From assembly GCF_964355755.1 (NCBI RefSeq), contig NC_092670.1:12213201-12277200 (forward strand): a stretch of DNA of 64,000 nucleotides. Reading direction: 5' to 3'. Shown in pieces: positions 1 to 13,018 of this stretch. The DNA comes from Antedon mediterranea. Taxonomy: Eukaryota > Echinodermata > Crinoidea > Comatulida > Antedonidae. Position 1 is the first letter of the stretch, and every line of letters begins with the position of its first letter. Under the pieces are notes generated by a model that saw nothing but the letters and a program-made list of their open reading frames with translations, had not been told where the DNA came from and made no database searches. A program made the translations under genes and the position numbers.

Positions 1-180
1 GGTCATATGAATTACCGGTAACAGTTCATTCCAAGTTCAGAGTTTATGACATGCATTTACATTCCAAACGTACACCACCAAAAGTAGGCAACATAATTTA
101 AAATGATTAAAAAATAGAAACACTAAATTAATAGCATATGATGATCTGTCTACTGACATCCTTATACTAAACCCTGAGGC

Positions 181-504
181 GTGGTTTCCACTTGGACGCA
201 CCGTGATTATGACGTAAACGCACCGCAAGCGTTTGACTAATTACGACGCGATGGATGATTTGAACTACCGTTTGTGATTGGCCAACTCACTTGCTTTGCG
301 CTTACGTTGCCTCCACTAGAACGTAACGCATACGCAGCGACGTATCGACGCAAAGTGCTGTATTGCGTAATCACACGTGGGAACCAACGACGCAACAGTG
401 CTGCAAATATCGCAGGAGTGATTTCACGCAGGCGGGGCAAACACAATTATTGAAAGGGAATTTTTTTACGTTGCCTAGGTTGCGTCGCTAGTGAGAACCA
501 AGTT
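181..504. mobile_element. Two abutting, decayed Harbinger-like MITE copies
   Basis: Family 1 MITE sequence. The left part starts with a TIR-like GTGGTTTCCACTTGGACGCA and runs to about 320. The right part (about 311-504) carries the B-type interior (GTATTGCGTAATCACA, CACGCAGGCGGGG) and ends GTTGCGTCGCTAGTG. Ends are mutated and no clean target duplication is visible. Assignment rests on similarity to the better copies at 11805, 21067 and 32799. Confidence 0.7.
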
Positions 505-3500
505 TAAGTGGAACAAAACTAACTTAAAGTGCCACGGTCGAATAATATTAAATAAACCGCCGCACCGAAACTAGTTAACTATAAACGTTGCGACAACATC
601 ATTTACAGTAATAATTGATTAACTTACAAGATTCATGATCCTTTGGTAAAACAAGCCAAACGTTCTTTACTGAAATCAAGAATATCACACAGGAGAATCT
701 TCATTTCAGCATTAATGTAACGCATCGCCTGAAAATAAATACATTTAGTGAATGAGTGGGACATGCAAAGATCGACAGAGGGCGTGCAATTTAATATATC
801 GGCCTGTATTGAAAATATAGATCACTCGAGATTTCAATAAGCTTTTGTGACGTCACCAAGGCATAGAGTTGCTAATGTATTAGGAATAAAATCTAGAAAA
901 TAACTTGCAAATTGCGGACCTTGTTATGCAAAACAACAAACATTTAACGTATACTGATTTCCAAGGTTTGTAATACAAAATACTGATCACAAAAGCGGTT
1001 AATAAAAACAATTTAATAATCTTACAAAGACATTTAGATCAAAAGAAGTAGTAGAGTAGTGATACATTCCATCATTCTCATTCAAGGCATTTGTTACGTC
1101 TCTCTAACGCCATACATACATACAGTAATGATTATAAGATCTAGCGTTTAGTGACTTTTGAACAGACGTGTAATGGAATTATCCTTTTATTTCTGCTCAC
1201 CAGAAACAGTTGGATTAATAATCGCTGCTATTATCTATAATTAGATTCACCTCGCGCGCCATACATCTTTGGGGTATCTTTGTATCTGCTTTCAAGCATT
1301 TTCTCTTTATCGTCTGCTTTTCGCCATCAGCTGCAGGAATGCAGACGATAACTTACAGTTGGCTGTTTGGTGATTATTTAACGATAAATGCATGATGTTA
1401 AGTCAGGGTTAATGTTCATTTGAAGATATTCTATTCTAAATTATTAGTGTTAATTCTCTCAATCTAGAAGTAATATGGGTGAATCTATCTATGCTTGAAA
1501 TTTAATCTTCTTGGAGAACTGACTGAAAGAATAATCATAGTCGGCTGTTTTTGAAGACAAAATTGATATATCAATCAACCTTTAATTAAAAATACGACAG
1601 TACCCTCACACTTTACAATAATCTTCTTTTCTTTTCTTTTTTTTTATATCTGTCGCACTTTCACAGAAATTGCGACAGAATTAAAAATGGGGCGCGAGAT
1701 TGTACATAATATGCATATAACTTCTCGTTATCATAAATTAAACTTACACAGAGGAGGCACAATTATAAACATCATTACAGTAATGTAAACAGAAGATGTA
1801 TAAAGTATTCTGTTATGATTATTTAATTAAACTAGACTTACTATATGAATTATCAACTCAATAATATATATCTTATAATAATGTCTTAAAAATGCTTTTA
1901 TTAAAATAATACACCAATATGACTGCAATAGGTCAGCTACGTTCTACCTAGCGAGACAGCTGCAGAATCGGGTGGTTTTTACGATGAGGTAACTTGCCAT
2001 ACACTTAATACTAAAATCAACTTGTTTTTCTGACCAAACAGCACATTTTTTAAACATTGATGCGTTTATGTGATGTATCTCTCTCCTTTATCACAATTAT
2101 AAACCACATACTGCAAGACATATTTATCATTCTTGGTATGTAAAATGTACAATTGATGTTGTTCATTGAATATGATTTTTTTTTTGTGTAACACATTCAC
2201 CCGATTCTCGGTACTATATTTAGATTTCTCCAGTATCTTAAAAACACTCCATAATGTATCGCATAGTATCATAAGACCGTAACCTACACATTACATGATA
2301 CAGTGTTACAGTTACGACATGTGATACACATGAGACCCTACGATGTTTTCCTATGATACTGGGCAAATAATGTCGTATGTGTGTTGTGTTGTTACAGCAT
2401 TGAGAATCAGTAAACCAATCAGAGTTCGGAAATAAGGGAGGATTATTTTCAATAAGCGGATCAGGACGACTTTTTATTTATTTTTTTATTGATTAATTCT
2501 GATAAAAGCACCTCAAGTTCAAAACGCTTATTTCCACTGTGGTCCCTAAATGAAACACCTTAAGTAATTAAGGCGATAACCACACCATGAAGACCATAGA
2601 GAATTCCATTAATATTTTGTTACATTTTTTATTATCAACTTTACTGCATTAAAACATAGTGGAAGACCGTTCACAATAATGAGTGCGAAGGCTGAAATTG
2701 AAATTTAGTTCAACATCGATTATATACAATAGGTCCTCAAATATTGTAAGCGGCAGATTTAATCTTCTTGAAGATAGAGTGTGAGGGGGTCAATCGGTAT
2801 CAATTAATACTATTGGCTAAAGCTTGATCATAACAACAAAAAATGTTAATTTTATTAATTTTGTGTTCTAAACCGATATCCAGTAGGCCTATATCCTAAT
2901 TCCGGTACATGATCATGTTGGTACACCACGCTTAGAGATACCGTCAAAGCCCATTAATTCAAAAATCTTGGCAAACTAATGTTTGTACCCTGGCCTACAA
3001 TCAGGTCATACACTTTGATGAAGAAGTTGATTTGATCTATTTTAAAATGTTTTATAATCGACGTGATACAGTTGTTCTGTTTAATTACTCTTATTTAAGA
3101 AATGTACGATTCAAGTCAGGACCTTGTATAAATCGTGTCGTTATCACGTTAGGGTATATCAAAGTAAAGACATCGTTATTATTGTTATTACTTCACAGAC
3201 TACTCGTCTTCATTTGACATCAACAGATACAAGAGGAATTACTATTTAAATATATTCGGCGTAAGCTAATCAACAGAGTGGTATAGTGTTAAGCTGATTA
3301 GTATGTTTAATATACTCTAACAACACGTTCTCAGCCCGACGACTTGTGGATTTTTAATATAAGCAAACGACAGTTGAACATGACTTCGCAGCGCCTGTTT
3401 CTATATTGCAACATCAAACGAGGCCAGAGGGAAAAAAAGAATAATTAGAAAAAGGAAGATTTATAGTATTTTACGTAAAACATTTTTTAACTTCCAATAA

Positions 3501-4377
3501 TAATTTAGCGGATGCTGTTTTTACGACTTGGTTTGTTCTTCCTATAATAAAAATTATAAATTGGTTATCATTATAATATTGTAAGAGTGATGCTGGTTCA
3601 AGTGGGTCAATTGCAGTTCGCAAATTAGGCCTACCTCTTTAGAAAACCTGAGGTGATTTCAGGTTGAATTACCAATGAGATCACATATTTCCAATATAGG
3701 ACCCCGTCTCCTAATACTCCGTTACATTTACTGTTGTCAGTATACATTACATGATTCTCTACTGATGAAACCGGTATTTAGATACAATTAACGTGAGATA
3801 GAAAATTATGTACTCATTCGATTTTATAATCGTTTATGACATTAGATATCAATATAAATTAAATCCAACTTTTATTAGCAATATAATATAGTGTTTGATT
3901 ATACAGATTACGAAATGTGTAATAGATATGGTAAAAGATTTCGATCTGAACATAAGGAGAAGTGAACTGTTCATTCGAACGGCGCCAATCAATTTTAGCG
4001 CGAATGTTGTATTAATAAAAAAACAGCAAGTATTAGGCCTACAAAGGATACAAACGTTTCTGTACATAAAGAGGAGAGAATCAAGAAAAGTAATATACAT
4101 CAACCTTTATGCCTACCATCATTTCAATTCATTGTGTGGTTTGAAGCCCTTTGGGGCATAAAGAACCGCGCGTTATGGAAAGAAATCTACATACAGTATC
4201 ATAAATATATATAGGGAAATTTCATCATGTTAGTGCATTACAGAATCGATCTATACCCGCTGGCGTTGCTATATTTACCAAACCTAAGTAATTTTGAAGG
4301 CAGTGCATATTTTAAATTTAAAAAAAAACATAAACAAATGTTGGGAGTAAAGCAACAAGTAGTGGTAATGCTAGTAG
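505..4377. other. Intergenic AT-rich DNA, no gene seen
   Basis: Only short open frames without recognisable domains or convincing splice signals. I see no tRNA, rRNA or organised repeat apart from scattered TAGGCCTA octamers (near 2884, 3628 and 4036). Confidence 0.6.
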
Positions 4378-4497
4378 ACGTCATTAAATTTACGCGCTCA
4401 AACGCCATTAAGTTGACGAGCTCAAACGTCATTAAGTAGACGCGCTCAAACGTCATTAAGTAGACGCGCTTGAACGTCATTAAGTTGACGCGCTCGT
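4378..4497. repeat. 24-bp tandem repeat, five copies
   Basis: Five consecutive 24-bp units, each an ACGTCATTAAG-type half followed by an ACGCGCTCAA-type half. The units differ at only a few positions. The array is open on both strands, but no coding role is evident. Confidence 0.9.
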
Positions 4498-4610
4498 TAC
4501 ATCTAATAATGGTTCGTCTTGAATTGTCTAGTATGCGCTATAAAAAAACAACCATTATCATTATTTTCATTAGCATGGGTTTCAATTCTTATAAAGTTAT
4601 CATATCTTAA

Positions 4611-4929
4611 AGATTGTCCCCCAAAAACATGAAAAATTAAAGATTAATTAAATCAGACTTTGAATAGGTTATTGTGTAGTTTTAATAGGCTAAAATTAAG
4701 CACTTCACAAATAATGTTTTCACTTATAAAATAACATAATAAATGGTTAAATTCAACCAAAAATCCATTGGCTTGCAGCCAATTTGACAATGTTTTGCTT
4801 TAAATTACAGTTTTTTTCAGGTAAATATTTTTTTTGTCGATCCAATTTTTTGGTAAAGGTTGATAATTAATATTTGAGATTAAAATGGCATATTCCAAAA
4901 AAATTATTATTCAGGGGGACAATACATCT
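4611..4929. mobile_element. TTAA-flanked MITE (family 2), full length
   Basis: Begins AGATTGTCCCCCAAAAACAT and ends GGGGGACAATACATCT. TTAA lies directly outside both ends (4607-4610 and 4930-4933). The interior contains the family signature around CATTGGCTTGCAGCCAATTT. No coding capacity. A TTAA target site is typical of piggyBac and Kolobok transposons; which superfamily mobilises this one is unknown. Confidence 0.85.
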
Positions 4930-4933
4930 TTAA

Positions 4934-5525
4934 TAAAGATGATGAATATTTCAGAGGTAGAAATAGATACAGCTACACTCGAACAAAAATAATAAAACAA
5001 GTGAGTTTTTTTCTTTTTGAACATATGCATTAGGCGGCGTTCTTTTAAGAGTAAGTAAGATTAGCCCAAAGACAGGAGTCTATGTACTGTATATCAGCAT
5101 CATTTTCGGTCGGGTATCAGAGATTTGTTTATTATATATTTCACCAATATTACACAAGAGACTATATAGGATTTGTTTATTTGCGAAGGCGTATAGTAAT
5201 TGGATTCATCTCAAGAAGAAATTCTATCGGTCTAACAATCTTCAGTCTCGTACGTATGTACACTGTACACATAATCCACCGTTAATTCTCGATTTCCTCT
5301 GTGATAATATTTATCAAACAAAAATACTAAAAACAGCAATTAGTCTTATATAAATCAAATATAATAATATAAACAAACAAGAAAGCACATAACAGTCAAC
5401 GGTGCTTAAGTTGGACGTCATTGGCTCGTCAACGACAGAAGCATTCACTTTTCTTAATTTTAGTTATTTATTTTATGTCTTCATACACATATGGCGATGG
5501 ATTACCAATAGCAGCTAATCATTGT
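4934..5525. other. Intergenic, nothing recognised
   Basis: AT-rich sequence with short open frames only. I see no repeats or structural RNA. Confidence 0.5.
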
Positions 5526-5784
5526 ACTATAAGATAGGTGGTAATGCACCGCCCCCAACACATGGGCTACCGTACTATGTGAATTCAAACCCGTTCATCG
5601 GGGAACTGGCTTCTTTAAAAGTGCACACGGTAAAACTGTTTACACTGGACCTCGGTGTACAGTCCTTATCTGAGAAGAATGGTTCCACCACCAGAACTAG
5701 GAGCGAGTCGGTCTCGAACCAATGTCGATGTTGTTGGCTCTTTAGATAAGGCGTCAGCGCCACTCGGCCAATTTACTCGCGCTC
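5526..5784 (-). mobile_element. tRNA-derived SINE (family 4)
   Basis: On the minus strand the tRNA-like head has an A box around TTGGCCGAGTGGCG (near 5760-5772) and a B box GGTTCGAGACC (5710-5720). It is followed by the shared body CTAGTTCTGGTGGTGGAAC and TCTCAGATAAGGAC. The same head and body occur at 41690-41972 and 53397-53735. It can be mistaken for a coding ORF on either strand, but the cross-copy match shows it is a SINE. Confidence 0.85.
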
Positions 5785-6983
5785 GGTTTTCGCAATGATT
5801 CACGGGTTTTAAAAATAAATGAATCACAGATTTAATCTCAATCTCAAATCATCGGCGCCAACACCTGGTAATTGTCTTCAAACACGCACCCCTGGCAATT
5901 GTATAGCCGATTCTGTATCTAAATTTCCCCAAGTATTATAGACAATCTCCGTCATCAGGATGTAAAAACACAAGGAGCCTTTATCATGTGAAGATACAGC
6001 ACTGAGAATCTGGTACATGTGTTCAAGATAATATATAGCAGATTTTTGGTACTCATATATCTAAACATTTTTCCAGTAATGTATAAACAACGACTAACGG
6101 TCAGGTCACTGTCATAATTGAGAAAGCGTTAGTCTTTCACTCTTTAAAAGAGTGAACGAGTGAAAATTTCACTATTTTGAGTGAATGTCCGCTTTAGAGG
6201 ACCACTCGCAAAGGAGTGAATGTCTAAAAAAAATCAACGTATTTAACTTTATAAAAAGAGGAACGAATCACCAACTGATGACGCTGAAATTAGAAAGAAT
6301 TGGCGCTTTAGAGGCCAACTATCTATGCTTTTCATAACGATTCATACGTTGGCGGCGCTAACAAGCACTTTTTCAAAAATCATTGCCATTATTGTCCATC
6401 AAAAGGTATTGAGTAATAAAACGCTCTATTAAGACATAATAAACTTAATTAAATAAAGATTGTATTACACGATTGTAATATAATACATCATAATGACTAC
6501 CTTAACATACGTAATAATGTTAACGGTATAATAACATCAAAGAAGTCATGTTATGATAATATCGAATTCCCAGAATGTACGAAAATCATGACGATCAATT
6601 GTCTGCCTTACAGTAGCATTACCATCCAGAACTGAAAACGTAAAAACGTTAATTTCAATCGAATTGTAAGACATTATTATAATGTATATCACATTCGCAA
6701 CTGAGAACATGATGGAACGCAAACGATGACAAAACATACAGCGATGGGATAATGTATCCACTTATATTATATTCACACAATAGAATTATTATACTAAACT
6801 GATATGGTTTTGATTTATAATTTATTATATTTTATTGAATGAATAAACTAAACAATTAAATTATGAAATACCCTATTGATGACAAGTTTCCTCTCTGGCA
6901 ACGACTATCAGTGTACATGTAAGCCTACTCCATTTCCACAATTACGGCGGTGATTAACTATTTATGCCGATGGCTTCTGAAGG
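5785..6983. other. Intergenic; small hairpin-rich patch
   Basis: No gene seen. Around 6125-6225 there are repeated CACTC and GAGTG motifs that can pair (TTTCACTCTTTAAAAGAGTG), resembling the longer array at 27810-28025. Confidence 0.5.
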
Positions 6984-7053
6984 TACAGTAGAACCTTCAT
7001 TTTACGTACGGTACGGGACCGGAAGGCGTACGTAAAATACAGGTTCTACTGTA
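6984..7053. mobile_element. Minimal foldback with pogo-like TACAGTAGAACC ends
   Basis: A 70-bp near-perfect palindrome: TACAGTAGAACCT at the left, GGTTCTACTGTA at the right, and inner arms TTTACGTACG and CGTACGTAAAA. Ends starting with TA-CAGTAGAACC are characteristic of pogo/Tigger-type Tc1/mariner MITEs with TA target sites. This looks like an extreme internal deletion derivative. Confidence 0.7.
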
Positions 7054-7939
7054 CATATAACGTGTATGAGGTTAGTTTGAAGACATTTTATATAATTTTG
7101 TTAAACCAAACTCAAAAAGCGTAGCGTCGTATAGTTGCCATAAACCATTTAAATTATCCATACGACATACCACCAACCACCGATGCATATAGTTCTAGTA
7201 CCGACGCTCGCCGTGTCGGCAACTTTTGCCCGTGACCCGAGCATCCGCCGATGCCTGGACACGTCACTCAAAGTCTTTATATTTAGGACATTATAATAAT
7301 AGTTTATACAAATGTAGGCCTATATTTTAAAAGATCATGTAATTTTTCATAATTGGTAATATTCAGATGTAGAACAGAGGTTAATAGTTCACAAATTTTA
7401 CATATCGAACTAATACTAATAAAGTTAATTTGTTTTATGTAAGTCAGTTGCTATATTTATTTTGAAGAAAACATACATTTGTTCACACTAAAACAAACAT
7501 TAGTTCATGACCAAGAACTGTACTTTTAACAAAATGATATTATATTTTTATTGCTGGTTCCGACGATTAGCCTACATAGATGTAGCGATACATTAGACCT
7601 GCCGGTAATTTCTTTTAATGACACTCGGCTTTAACTCGGTTTAATTCGGCATTCGATCAAGCGCATCGTCAAAGTATGTACCTTTTCTTGTATGCTCGTA
7701 TCAAAAGGTTGCGCCAAAATAGGCAAAATTAACCATGGTGAATCGCTGTCTAACCTAGCTAGACAATCCAAGACGTGTAACAACTGTAAGTAACATTGAG
7801 ACATTCCCAATACATGTCTATACCTTGCTAGCAATTAGATGCACTGCCAACCTTAGACCTTATTTAGTTAAAGACTGACCGTCCGGTCAAAGGTCATTGG
7901 TATTGGTACGACAGGTATATGAGAAAGTTTTTTTTTTTC
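7054..7939. other. Intergenic, nothing recognised
   Basis: No supported gene, RNA or repeat. Confidence 0.5.
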
Positions 7940-8105
7940 AATTTATTCCTGAAAAGACGACTTTAATTTCTGTTATTTATTTGTTAATTTCGTAGCTTAA
8001 GTTAGTTAAGATGTTTTAAAAGGCTTGATTAGCTCCGGCTATATCTTGGCTACCTTTTGTATTGATTAATTGTTTGATACAATAATTAAAGAAGAACAAC
8101 AAGGT
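7940..8105 (+). repeat. Dispersed repeat, copy 1
   Basis: Matches the reverse complement of about 57060-57235. Shared blocks include GCTATATCTTGGCTACCTTT, TGTATTGATTAATTGTTTGA and GTAGCTTAAGTTAGTTAAGA. No TIRs or coding sequence are obvious. It is probably a fragment of a larger unclassified element. Confidence 0.8.
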
Positions 8106-8560
8106 CGTCACGAATCAATGGCTTAAAAGTTGACGACGACGACCAAGTATTTTGCAGGATAATAATGCTGGTGACGATATTACGTACAGCTGCTACATGG
8201 TGATGCATACGATGGTGATGATGGCGACGGTGATGACAATGATTACGACGAGATGACGACGACGATGATGATGATGACGACAACGACAACAATAATGACA
8301 ACGATTACTATGATGCGGTATTGAAACATAATTATAATTATTCTAGATTCATATCTATTCTTTGAGAAAGGATGGTACGATTACGTTTGACGAAGAAATA
8401 AAGAATATGACGATAAATGAATGTGATATAATGATAACCACGGGAATGATGACGATGGAAACGACATTGGAATTGTAAACAACCATGTTGATGCTGATGG
8501 CAATACGGATGACGACATCAATTATGACGATAGAGGAGTAGGAGGAAAAATCTCTTCAGT
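8106..8560. repeat. Degenerate GAY trinucleotide microsatellite
   Basis: Long runs of interleaved GAC, GAT and AAC triplets (densest at 8125-8320, scattered to about 8540). It produces serine- or aspartate-rich open frames that I treat as a low-complexity artefact. Confidence 0.8.
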
Positions 8561-11500
8561 TTCCACATCTCAAACCAATTTGAATTAAATGTTCAAAACC
8601 TCTTACCTACTGTAATTCCAAAACAAACCTTCGATGAGGAGAACGATTATGTACCATGATGAATATAAAGTGGTGATTGAAGCGAACAAGGTAAAAACAT
8701 ATATTCTACAAGCATTCATTTCCTTGAGCAACCTAAAAATAAACCATTACACAAGCGGATTACTACAAGTACGTTACAGCCGTACATTAGTTGCATATCC
8801 ATCTACCTTTAAGCATCATACATTCAATTACTTACAAACGTCAAATACAGTTTGCATCGTATGCCACGGGAACCAGCTTAAAACATAATAAACAAACTTT
8901 AATTCTCGTGGGCAATTCTGATTTGGTTAATAACCAGAAAATACATTTTTTCAAGTACACTTTATTTATCAAACGATAATATTTTTAGAGTCGTCATGTC
9001 GGCTTCTTCCTTGACCGATAAGCGTTATAAAAGTCAGATGAACGATTTAATCCAAGAGATACGGAGATTAATGCGCGTTTCAAATTATACTTTCAAAAAC
9101 ATGATGATACGGCAATTTGCAAATTGTTGACGTGATTGTGAAGATCCAAGAAGATGTTTAAATTAATCTATTATAACATAGGCATAGATATTTAGAACTT
9201 TCACATGAAGAGAATATGAAAAAATGTAAAATATGTGTAGAATTAGAAATATTATGTAATGGAAGATTTGACAATCATGCAGACTATCGGTGTTACGGGT
9301 TGTCAACGAAACCACGAATAAAGGCCCATGGGCTTCTTCTTATTTTAGGAATCTTCACCCTGAGATAGGGTTCGAGGGGTTTTACTTATAGTTTGCTCAA
9401 ATCAATTAAACACTTTACTATGAATGTCCAAATGTAACTTAGAGCAGTTTTTGTGCCAAACGTCCAGGGAGTGAGCTTTCTATTAGCGACCACTCCGAAC
9501 GTAGGAACGTTAAGTCATTTTAATTCATTGTGTGCGTGTAGGGACATTATGCCACGCTTGATTCCCGATACAGTTTACCAGATTCTAGTTCTACGGAAAC
9601 AATATGCGTAGCATGGGTCTCAGGCCGTCACAAACCGAAATATTGGCGGTGTAGTTAAATATCTGTATTTCCACGTTTCACCAACAACTGTCTCCCCTCC
9701 ATTTATCTTTCACCATCAGTACTGATGTTGTCTACCAAGAACCAAAATTGTTGATTATGACACTGTACCAGCGTCAGCAGTATCCATCCGGGGTTATAAC
9801 GCATGGATACATCGGCCATTTCTTTTTATCTTGTCATGATACATTATAATCCACCGTTAATAATGACACCACTAGATGTCTTCTCACATCTCTGCATCTC
9901 ACCAGGCCTAACTGGATATATATGGCAATGTAGGCTTATATAGTAATAGTATCAATTGCTTTCTCTCCTCAGAATAATATATTTCTCTATTATAACATCC
10001 CTTCCCCCTTGGAGTGTCGGATTGGAGCACAAAATAGAGGAAACCACACAACTTTTTTCCATGTCAGGTAGCTCTGAGAAGGTCAGTGTCATAGTATACG
10101 AATTTCCATCTATATGGCGAACATTATTATTCGGTTCATTATTACTGAGTCAAAAACTAATTCTATCTCGAGGCAGGTAAAACTCTCCATGGCACGAGTA
10201 GTTCACTCTAAACGGTCATCGTCTCTCTGGGTTTAACCAAGTTTAATGCAGACGACCTAAGGTTGAGGTAATCACGACTTCTTGATCTCGAATTGATCCA
10301 ATTAAAAGTTACTTCATTAGGGATCAAAAGCTGCTAAAACCACACAATTCTACAAAAGTGGTACTTGATCATCGAATAAGCTGCTGAGCCTTCGTTTTAA
10401 TAATGTTAACGTTGAATATATTTATAGTTTCCAATTACCATAAACATCTTATAATATACATGACATTTCTCCAGAGTTTGCAGAGTGTAATTATCTTATA
10501 ATTAAATCTCCTGAGAAATATTAGAATATAAGAATATTGAACCTGAAAATTATAATATAAATTAGTTTGATTTATAGATTGTCTATTTTCTAACTTCTAT
10601 TTGCTTGGAGTGTTTTAAATAACTAATGGAACGAATAAAACATATCAAACAGAGATAATAATACCACAAGACACCTTTTTTTTACAAATGTAGTGTTACT
10701 TACAAGTACTGTAGGCCTATAATAGAATACATAAAAATATCCTTTAAAACAAAATAACAATGTAAATCACGAAGGCTGCATGTTGTTATCTAGTCTGGGC
10801 TCCAGGCGGAGTTTTGTCTTAATATTAGTAAAAATATAAATATTTTTGCACATATGGCGTTTCATACGTGTATTACTTGAGTTTGGATATTTTCAGAGAA
10901 AAATCGCGGTCGAAATAAAAACAAATAATAAATATATAAAAAAAAGACAATAAATACAGACTTGGGGCAAGTCTAGTTGTTATCATATAAATTCGGAGTT
11001 CTTTTGAAGTGGGAACGCTATATATTATCCAATCTAGACAAGAAATCACAATTAGTTTACGATTCTAAATCTTAATTAAAAACACGGCGCCACACCAAAG
11101 TAGCGTAGAGGCAACGTAATGGATGTTTCTCATTACTTGAATGAAAACGATTTACTGCAAAATGAAACCAGTTAATGAGATTACAATGTAAAGGAAATGA
11201 TCCTTAAATGGCAAAGTATAATGGGGCTACACTATTGACGATAATGGGAATGAGATTTTAATTAAAGGTTGTTTGACGTTAAAGCAAAAATGTGCCTATT
11301 TACTTCAGGTGACATTTAAAAGTTTGAAAAATTTCTATATCAACGTCTGACCAACGGACGCTACATCCCGGAACTTTCCTAAAGACCAATTACCAGTTAC
11401 GAGCGGTAACGGCAAGTTGAGTGACGTAATAAGATAGAAGGGGAACATTAATAAAGCATTAAACGTTAAAATAATACAGAATACAGCCAAATCAATTATT

Positions 11501-11801
11501 ACAAAGAAAAAGAAAGAACGCAATCTTATGCATGCATGAGCATAAAACTATAGATGAGGCAAATCAATAATGTGTCAAAAGTCTAAATATGCTAATTTGA
11601 ATATCTTATAAAATGCAATACGACGATTGTAAATTAAAATATGTGTTCATTAACATTTAAAATGGTTAGTGTCAAATTGTTCAAAGCAATATCCACTGAT
11701 TAAAGCTGCATTCACACCATGTTCCGTTTCACGAAATAGAAGACGGCGCCAAGTTTTATTTGAACGATGTCGATGCCGTCTTCAAGAGTGACTGTAAAAT
11801 G
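8561..11801. other. Intergenic, no gene seen
   Basis: Several open frames of 60-85 codons occur, without conserved motifs or credible splice structure. No structural RNA or organised repeat was recognised. Confidence 0.5.
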
Positions 11802-11804
11802 TAA

Positions 11805-12136
11805 AGCTTGGTTCCCACTAGGACGCACTGTATGTAAAGCTCTATCAAACTAGTATGGTAGTGGTATGCCAAAATATGGTAGTACTATGACATAATCATG
11901 TATATAAGGACGTACGACGCGCAACGACTAGTTTTACCCATAAGACAATAGAAAATCGCTTATACTTTCATTTATTTAACATTTTATATTTGTAATTTCT
12001 ACTAAGTGAATTGACCAATCACAAGCGATGGCTTATTCGCTTGTGATTGCTAACTGTCTATAACTTCGCTTGTCATTGGTTAAAACGCTTGCGTTGCGTT
12101 TACTTCCTTGCGTTACGTTCTAGTGGGAACCAAGCT
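11805..12136. mobile_element. Harbinger-like MITE (family 1, A type) with internal insertions
   Basis: Ends AGCTTGGTTCCCACTAG and CTAGTGGGAACCAAGCT form the TIR. TAA flanks both sides (11802-11804 and 12137-12139), a perfect 3-bp target duplication. The interior has a decayed family 3 MITE near 11833-11910 and other foreign sequence to about 12000. It then resumes the A-type core (ACCAATCACAAGCGATGGC, CTTCGCTTGTCATTGGTTA). A 3-bp TWA duplication is the hallmark of PIF/Harbinger transposition. Confidence 0.9.
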
Positions 12137-12139
12137 TAA

Positions 12140-12892
12140 ATAAACAATACGTTAGGCCCGTCATTGATTTTCCAACTAGAGAGCCAAGCTATTTACATAC
12201 GCGGAGGAATATAAAAATAACTACACAGACGATATTACCATTTAAGGGTGATTAGATCTACGCTATTAATTTTATATTTAGAAAACAAAAAAGCGAAAAT
12301 CATTCAAGCGTTAAGAGAGGCTCTGTACTATATCTATTTGTTACTATTAATGCTGATTGGAAAACTAAAATCGTGTAATATAAATATTTCTCTGTTGACC
12401 GGTGAAGCTATCATCTATTTTCGTTTTATACTGGCCAATTAATTTCAGAGATTAAAAAAAGGAATAATTACGGTATCCATCCGATTATACAGTAATTTAA
12501 CAGTCACGATTTGGACAAAATAGCCAATAATACCTAATAGTGTAGATAAGGTTTTATTGAAACAAAAAACACAAATAATCATGAATTAGGCATGGAGAAA
12601 ATACCGTAGTACAAGTGCAAGTCGCAATAAAATTGTCAGACGGCAATGTGGACACGCATGTACACAATCCGTACGTAATTTGGCCTATCACGGTCGCTTG
12701 TGATTGGGACCGAGCTTTATATCAGCGTTTAGAATAAAGAAACAATAAAGTTATAGGCATTCAGTATGCAGGCAAAACTATTCTTCATAAGTCAATTTTC
12801 AGGGAGGATATGCATGGTAGTGCATGTATTGAGAACTGCGATAAAAGACTAAAGCCTGACTGAGGAGGCATACAGTAGGGTAACGTTACATT
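12140..12892. other. Intergenic; possible MITE remnant near 12630-12720
   Basis: No gene. A short stretch with GCTTGTGATTGGGACC near 12700 resembles family 1 interior but is too decayed to place. Confidence 0.45.
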
Positions 12893-13018
12893 AATATTGG
12901 TTCCCAATTGAACATTACGCACGAATATGACCAATCACGACGAGGTTGGTCATCCGAAAAGTGGCTTATGATTGGTCAATTTACTTGCGTTGCGTTACGT
13001 CATTGCGTTGCGTCCAAG
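12893..13018. mobile_element. Decayed Harbinger-like MITE (A type)
   Basis: Starts TTGGTTCCCAATTGAAC and contains GACCAATCACGACGAGG and TTGCGTTGCGTTACGTCA. TIRs are damaged and no duplication is visible. Confidence 0.65.

Noticed and set aside
5522-5763. ORFs on both strands around 5.5-5.8 kb, and a candidate tRNA gene
   Set aside because: This is a SINE. The tRNA-like head is degenerate, and the same body recurs at 41690 and 53397.
8086-8301. Serine/histidine-rich minus-strand ORF
   Set aside because: A translation of the degenerate GAY microsatellite.
9340-9385. Possible Pol III B box (GGGTTCGAGG) near 9367
   Set aside because: No A box or tRNA-like fold upstream and no match to the SINE family.
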